A model generated the notes under the pieces. That model ran no database searches and was not told where the DNA came from. It saw only the letters and a program-made list of their open reading frames with translations. Source: Carnegiea gigantea (lineage: Eukaryota; Streptophyta; Magnoliopsida; Caryophyllales; Cactaceae). Taken from it: a stretch of 64,000 bases of DNA. Location of the stretch: the NCBI GenBank assembly GCA_029747015.1, contig JAKOGI010000571.1:422001-486000 (forward strand). The letters are read 5' to 3'. Shown piece by piece: positions 58,935 to 64,000 of the stretch; position 1 is the first letter of the stretch; each line of letters begins with the position of its first letter. Position numbers and translations under genes: made by a program.

Positions 58935-61058
58935 AAGATGGGAGAAAACAGAGATTTAAGACGGAAGATAGTGTAACACCCCTAGCCTCTAGGGCCAAAA
59001 GCGTTAAGTTTTCTTAACTTTCTACCTAAATTCTGGGACGAAACGGACAGAGTTTCCCCTAAAAACTGACCGTTTCCAGGCTATAAGCCTTACAATAACT
59101 CCTTGCAATTTAACAGAAGCGTAAAACATTTAAAAGAAGCTCAACGGCCACACGCCGGAGTTCATAACTCAACGAGCCACTCGCTCAGACTACACCAACT
59201 AGATTAATTCATGAATAAAGAAAAAATAGAAGATACAACTCAACGGTTCATACAACCGGAGTATTGAGGTTTACATCCTAAAACATAACTAACTTTTACC
59301 AAAAGACATCTAACTGACTAGATGGTTGGCTCATAAGGCCGTACAGAGCGACTCATAAACAATATGTATTACATGAACTTAGAATACCTATTTACAAACA
59401 TTTCAAACTGAGAATACATAATGTGACTTCATTAAACACATAAGATCCCCTCAAATGAGTACAAACGATACCCTGCAAGCATGAACAGATTCCATCTTAA
59501 CATAGCTGACACAACTTTTTCCTGTTATAAAGAAAACCTAGGGGAAAGGGGAAAGAGTAGTAGGATGAGCAACCACACGCTCAGTGAGTGTCCCCCGACC
59601 CTCCTTAAAACCAAAACCGTTGCAGGCAATAGTATCTTTAATAGTCACACATCACGTATTCATACTTTACTATCATATTAGGCATTCTCGGAGTTCTTAT
59701 AAAATACTACTAACCATAAACTTCATTTTAGCCGTTGAAACTCATGTTTAAGCCTCTGAATTTCTTAACTAACAAGCACTTAGCACATAAGCAAGCATCG
59801 AGGGCTAAGCATAGAAACTTTCTTTTATAGCCTAAGCATAGGGATCTTTCTTTTCATAAATATAACTTCTAAGCATTCTATTTTAAACTATGCATAAAAC
59901 CTCATTCATATGATATGTACAAGTATCTTTCTTTTTTTTCATGAAAATACTTCACTTAACCTTACTTGAAATCTCATTCATATTTCATTCATAAGAAAAG
60001 CACATAACATGCACAGAAAACTTTTCTTCTTTTCTTGAAAGCACTTTGTTTAGCCTCTTGAGGCTCTTGTTCTTTCAAAAGACATTTCATTTCGTATTGG
60101 TCATGCAAAGACCCTTATAAGCTTTTCATATCTCATTCCATATGGCCTCTTAGGGCCCATAAAAACTTTCTTTCTTTCAAAACAATTTAAATGGCAAGAT
60201 GCCAACTGCTTTTCTTTACTTATTAGGAAAATACATCTGGTATAAGATCATTACAGGTGCTGATTGGGTGAGATCTATTCTCAAACCCCATAGTGAGACC
60301 TAACGCTCACACTAAGCTCTTACTCCCGGGATGGCTACATATAACATATCGGACCTTTACATTACCCTCGTCAGGGTCTTCTAGGGTCTCCTAGTACCAG
60401 GACTTATCCCCTAGGCTAACATCATTCATATCGTATCATATTGTCCGCAGCACATTATCTTAGCCAACTTAAAGCGTATGGGCCATAACGGCTAATAACT
60501 TTGTTGTTTCTTCTGGTAAAATCACTTATTATACAACTCACACTTTTATAAAAACGTTTTAGGGATTCCCCCGTTCAAGCATATTCACACCCAAATACTA
60601 TTGGTGTAGCTAAAATAAGCCATTGCTTGCTATTAATCATGGCTATTATTAGTTTGAAAACACGAGAAATGTTCTTTGTCAAATCACCACACTTTCACAC
60701 ATAATGCATCTTAGACATATAAAGGGAAAGGGGTTTACACATCTCACATTCAAACACTTCATAATCATTTCAACAACACAATGAGCCACACATGGCCTCG
60801 CAATCCGCATGATGGCGGTTAATTCACAACCCAGGCTCCCTCCTCACAAGCACCGTACCACAAGGATCTCGAACCAGTCATAGTTCTTCCTCAAACCATC
60901 CAACTATCATCTTGGTTTCAATTTCACAATCTAGCATCCTAATCATTATGATATACTGAAAAGCTATACATAACTTACGCAATTTACCAATGCTAGACTT
61001 ACCGATTAAACAACTAACAATTAGCAGGGCGTTGCATCCAACGGTTATAACCATGCAC

Positions 61059-61092
61059 ATATATATATATATACACACACACGCACACACAT
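61059..61092. repeat. (TA)n(CA)n microsatellite
   Basis: A short TA run is followed by CA repeats inside the long LTR. Confidence 0.9.
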
Positions 61093-61380
61093 ATAAGCAT
61101 TCATACGAACTTAACTTGAAACGGACGTCTGATATGTTAGGTTAGACTAACTAAGCATGAAACATGATTGCATTCATGTATGGCAGTTAGGGGACATAAA
61201 CATGCTCAGTTCATCATCCAATTACTATGTCTAAAGCTATTGTATAAGCATAATTCAACTGAATAGACAAGCGTTGATTTGGGCATTCATTCATTGACTC
61301 TAAGTTGCATTTAGCCTATTACGCCATTTAAGCATATTTCGTTTCACAGCATTCGTCTATCACACCATGGTTACTAAGAT

Positions 61381-61620
61381 GGCCTAATTATGTCATTCAA
61401 GCTTAACATGAGTCTAGTCTCTATTTAAGCATGAAACGATTCACTGTTTAGGCTAATATGGTCATTTAGACATAATATGATTCAAGCATTTTACTAAGCA
61501 TGCTTATTTATACCATTTAAGCGTAACATGAATCGAATCTCTATTTAAGCATAAAACAATTTAGTTATTGAGGCAAATTTGGTCATTTAGCATAATACGA
61601 TTCTAAGCTTTTGTTTATCA
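61381..61620. repeat. 120-bp tandem units inside the long LTR
   Basis: CTCTATTTAAGCAT(G/A)AAAC recurs exactly 120 bases apart (61419, 61539), with matching flanks. Related degenerate words (CATTTAGACATAATACG, ATCAATGTTACTATTCGA) continue to about 62050. Confidence 0.75.
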
Positions 61621-63420
61621 TATCAATGTTACTATTCGAACCCATTTAGGTCATTTAGACATAATACGCTTTTAGGCATTCGTTTACCATATCAATGTTA
61701 CTATTCGAGTCGACCTTTCAAACATGCATTAACTAAATATGCTAAACTTGATTCTAAACATGCATAGCTTACATCGAACCATCAGGCACGTGCTAACTGA
61801 ATATACTAAAATCGATTCTAAGCATTCATATTTCGTTTTGAAACTATTAATTAAGCATGAGCTAACTAAACATGCTTGAATCGATTATAAACAGGCATAA
61901 GTCATTTCGAAGCCATGTTTCAAGCATGGCCTAACTGAACTAATATGCATTGATTAGAAGCGTCATTCGTTGTCTCGACATTGCATTTCAAGCCTATTTA
62001 AGTCATTTTAGCATAATACGATTTAAGTTACTTTCAAGCAGTAATTTTGCACATAAATCCATTCGAACCAACTCAGGTACAACTGAAACACAGCTACAGC
62101 CTATAAACGGATTCTATGCATTTCTAAGCTGAAATTAGAAACTGATTCGAGACATGCATAGCTAACGGCGGCAAGCGACACTCTAGGTATACAATCCGGT
62201 TGGCCATAAATGGGTATGAAATCATCAGGCAACACATTTTCATTCAATTCTTGACATTTCTAACTAATTTAGCTAACCCTAATCTAACATGCAACATCAA
62301 TCTGCTGAAAACGTTTTTGAAAATAATAACAGCTTAGGAGGGGAGAAACACCCACCTGGACACCAAGCTAAGGACCCGTTCTAAGGGCTTTTGAGCTCGA
62401 TTTGGATGCTGAAAAATCTCAATTCTCGATCCAATTAGCCCTAAACGCACGCCCAATCGCACCGGTCGAAACCCTAGCCTGACACAGACCCGAATCAGTC
62501 CATCCCAAGCAAGATTCTGCTGCTGCTCCTACTGTCTCAAGTGGTCGTCGGAACTGGGCTCAACCACCGTCGGTTCGCCGACCTTGGTTGCGCCAATCGC
62601 CGGCAACAGATAGCTCAGATCCCCTCCTTCTCTCCCTTTCGCTCGGTCTGACTCTCTCTGCTCTTTTGTGGGTCCCCATCGCGGTGGCTGCGGCTAGAGA
62701 CGGCGGCTGGGTGTGGCGGTGGTCGACTAGGTGCCGGCGTCTGGGTTGTCTTGTCGCCCAATTCTCTATCCCATCTCACTCCCTCTCGACAGCTCTCTCT
62801 CTCTCCCCTCCAGCCGGCCGAGCTTGACCTCGGCATCCAGTAGACGGACCGCCGCCATCGACCACCAACCCCGGTTCTCTCCCTCTTCCTCTCTTGTCTC
62901 TCTCTTTCTCCCGTGTAGTTCGTGGGGTAGTGTAGCGAGACCCCCCCTGTCGTGCTTTTGTGAAAGAGAAGGGGGGGCTCAGCCCCTCTTTTGCCCCTTT
63001 TCCCCCTTTTTTTGACTCAAGCTGATCAGTAATTGGCGTCGCTAGTCTAGTTCGTATCCCGAACTCTAAACCCGAATCACTAATATGACCTTCTATCGAC
63101 TATTCGTTCCCAAATATGTCGAGGTTCGATTTCCATAAACCTCAAAACTAATTCCAAGGTTGAAATCCTAATCGTATTCAGGAAACGACTAAATAAATCG
63201 AATAACGACTAAATTAAACTATCGATATAATTTAAGGGCAAAAACAGCACGAATTAATTTTAAAATCAATAATAACAATAATAATTCCTTTTTAATAAAA
63301 TTATAGCTCTCGAAAGCATATCAATAGTCATTTAACTCATATAGTTATAAAAATACGATTTTAGAACGTAAAAAAGAAATTTAGTTAGTTTAATGAAAAA
63401 CGAAAATGCGGGGTCTTACA

Positions 63421-64000
63421 CTCTCCCCCCTTAAAAGAATTTCGTCCTCGAAATTCTAAATCTAAGTTCGGTCTTTCCTAGAATGCACACACATAACTAG
63501 GATCTATGCGATAGGTTTTCAAAAGGCTTCATTTTGCAGACACTACTTCTTTTAAATCGAAAGAAAATGGCTTATGGTATCCAGTCTCCTCTTCGCCAAT
63601 CCTCTTCAAGTGTCTACTCACTCTATTTAGGCGTCGAAGGCAAATCGCATCGAAGAGGGGCAAATAAGTTGGGGTGGAAAACCATATCGAGTTGGTTTTA
63701 AAGAATGAACAAAGATTTTTGATAATCTAGACTCAATTCGCACGACAAGCACTAATTCTATGCATATGTATCTATAAGTAGGCATCGAAGGGCATGACAA
63801 TCGAGACAATGATGTCTTAAGGTCATACACTAGCAGTCTCATTGCAAAACATGAATTCAAGTCACTTTTGTGATCACAATGGTTAACATCGAGATTCCTA
63901 TCCACATTTAGAATAATAAAAATGTCATATAGCACCACATAGCATCACCTAAGCAAGCAATTACAAAGTGGAAGCATGCGCAACTAATGTTCATATGTTT
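63421..64000 (-). other. Polypurine tract and 3' internal end of the Del/Tekay-like element
   Basis: It begins with the polypurine tract (minus GGGGGGAGAG) and the GAGGACGAAATT sequence. The rest, to the window edge, shows no recognisable domain. A 103-codon minus frame (63938-63627) has no motif I know. Confidence 0.6.

Larger units (their letters stand above)
58972..63420 (-). repeat. Very long LTR of a Del/Tekay-like gypsy
   Basis: The ends are inverted: TGTAACACCCC at 58972 and GGGGTCTTACA at 63420. Beside the right end is the conserved sequence CTCTCCCCCCTT...AATTTCGTCCTCGAAATT. Read on the minus strand, this is the polypurine tract and 3' end typical of Del/Tekay elements. That makes this 4449-bp segment the 3' LTR of a minus-strand element. 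A GTGAGTG-type region near 59590, 120-bp duplicated units (61381-61620) and a GC-rich zone (62540-62960) lie inside. The ORFs in the GC-rich zone (62588-63015) are not considered genes. The possible target copy GATAG is at 58967-58971; its partner is outside. Confidence 0.7.

Noticed and set aside
62588..63015. GC-rich ORFs that could look like a small secreted protein gene
   Set aside because: They lie inside the long LTR, overlap on both strands and follow low-complexity CT and CGG sequence.

Overview
This window is plant nuclear DNA from an accessory, transposon-rich (probably heterochromatic) region. The evidence is Ty1/copia and Ty3/gypsy LTR retrotransposons primed by plant-type tRNA-Met and tRNA-Asp primer-binding sites, an L1-type LINE with a plant RNase H tail, an Au-SINE-like scrap, a TIR element, and long AT-rich stretches. 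I recognise no host protein-coding gene, no rRNA or tRNA gene and no CRISPR. The species cannot be named from the sequence alone. Layout, left to right: (1) 1-9056, minus strand: a Sirevirus-type Ty1/copia element cut by the left window edge, with 5' LTR, tRNA-Met PBS, gag with one frameshift, an intact 1103-codon pol and a third 'env-like' ORF. (2) 9687-14823, plus: a complete but decayed Tnt1/Tork-like copia with 5-bp target duplications GGATG. (3) 15335-17395: a 2.1-kb non-coding element with direct terminal repeats and a degenerate PBS. (4) 17990-20075: relics of a copia RNase H (minus) and a gypsy gag/protease (plus). (5) 20199-20677: a compound TA/TG/GA microsatellite. (6) 21614-29792, plus: a tandem LTR-body-LTR-body array of a non-autonomous gypsy family carrying gag fused to an unrecognised domain, without reverse transcriptase. 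(7) 29793-36652, minus: a second gypsy element with gag and protease but no RT or integrase, its left LTR truncated. (8) 36653-41085: unassigned. (9) 41104-54680, plus: a LINE of about 6.4 kb flanked by a perfect 18-bp duplication, split inside its RNase H domain by (10) a minus-strand Ty3/gypsy element at 47071-54244 with GTTTC target duplications. (11) 54742-55798: a TIR element containing an array of ~175-bp units. (12) About 56951-58971, plus: a copia 5' LTR and gag relic, interrupted by (13) a very long LTR (58972-63420) of a minus-strand Del/Tekay-like gypsy whose body leaves the window on the right. The elements are nested and of different ages. The Sirevirus has near-intact frames and is probably young. 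The Tork copia, the LINE and several relics carry many stops, often where relatives have Gln, Arg or Trp codons, as expected from C-to-T decay of methylated DNA. The observations I rate most worth following are: short complementary words (AACACCCT, AGGGTGTT, CCCTGTTT) scattered through coding and LTR parts of the Sirevirus; a promoter- or leader-like module just upstream of its third ORF; the gag-plus-unknown-domain family and its tandem array; a GGCACG/CGTGCC palindrome cluster shared by two gypsy families; the LINE 5' region with a ~0.6-kb duplication and no visible ORF1; and the TIR element that holds a satellite-like array.
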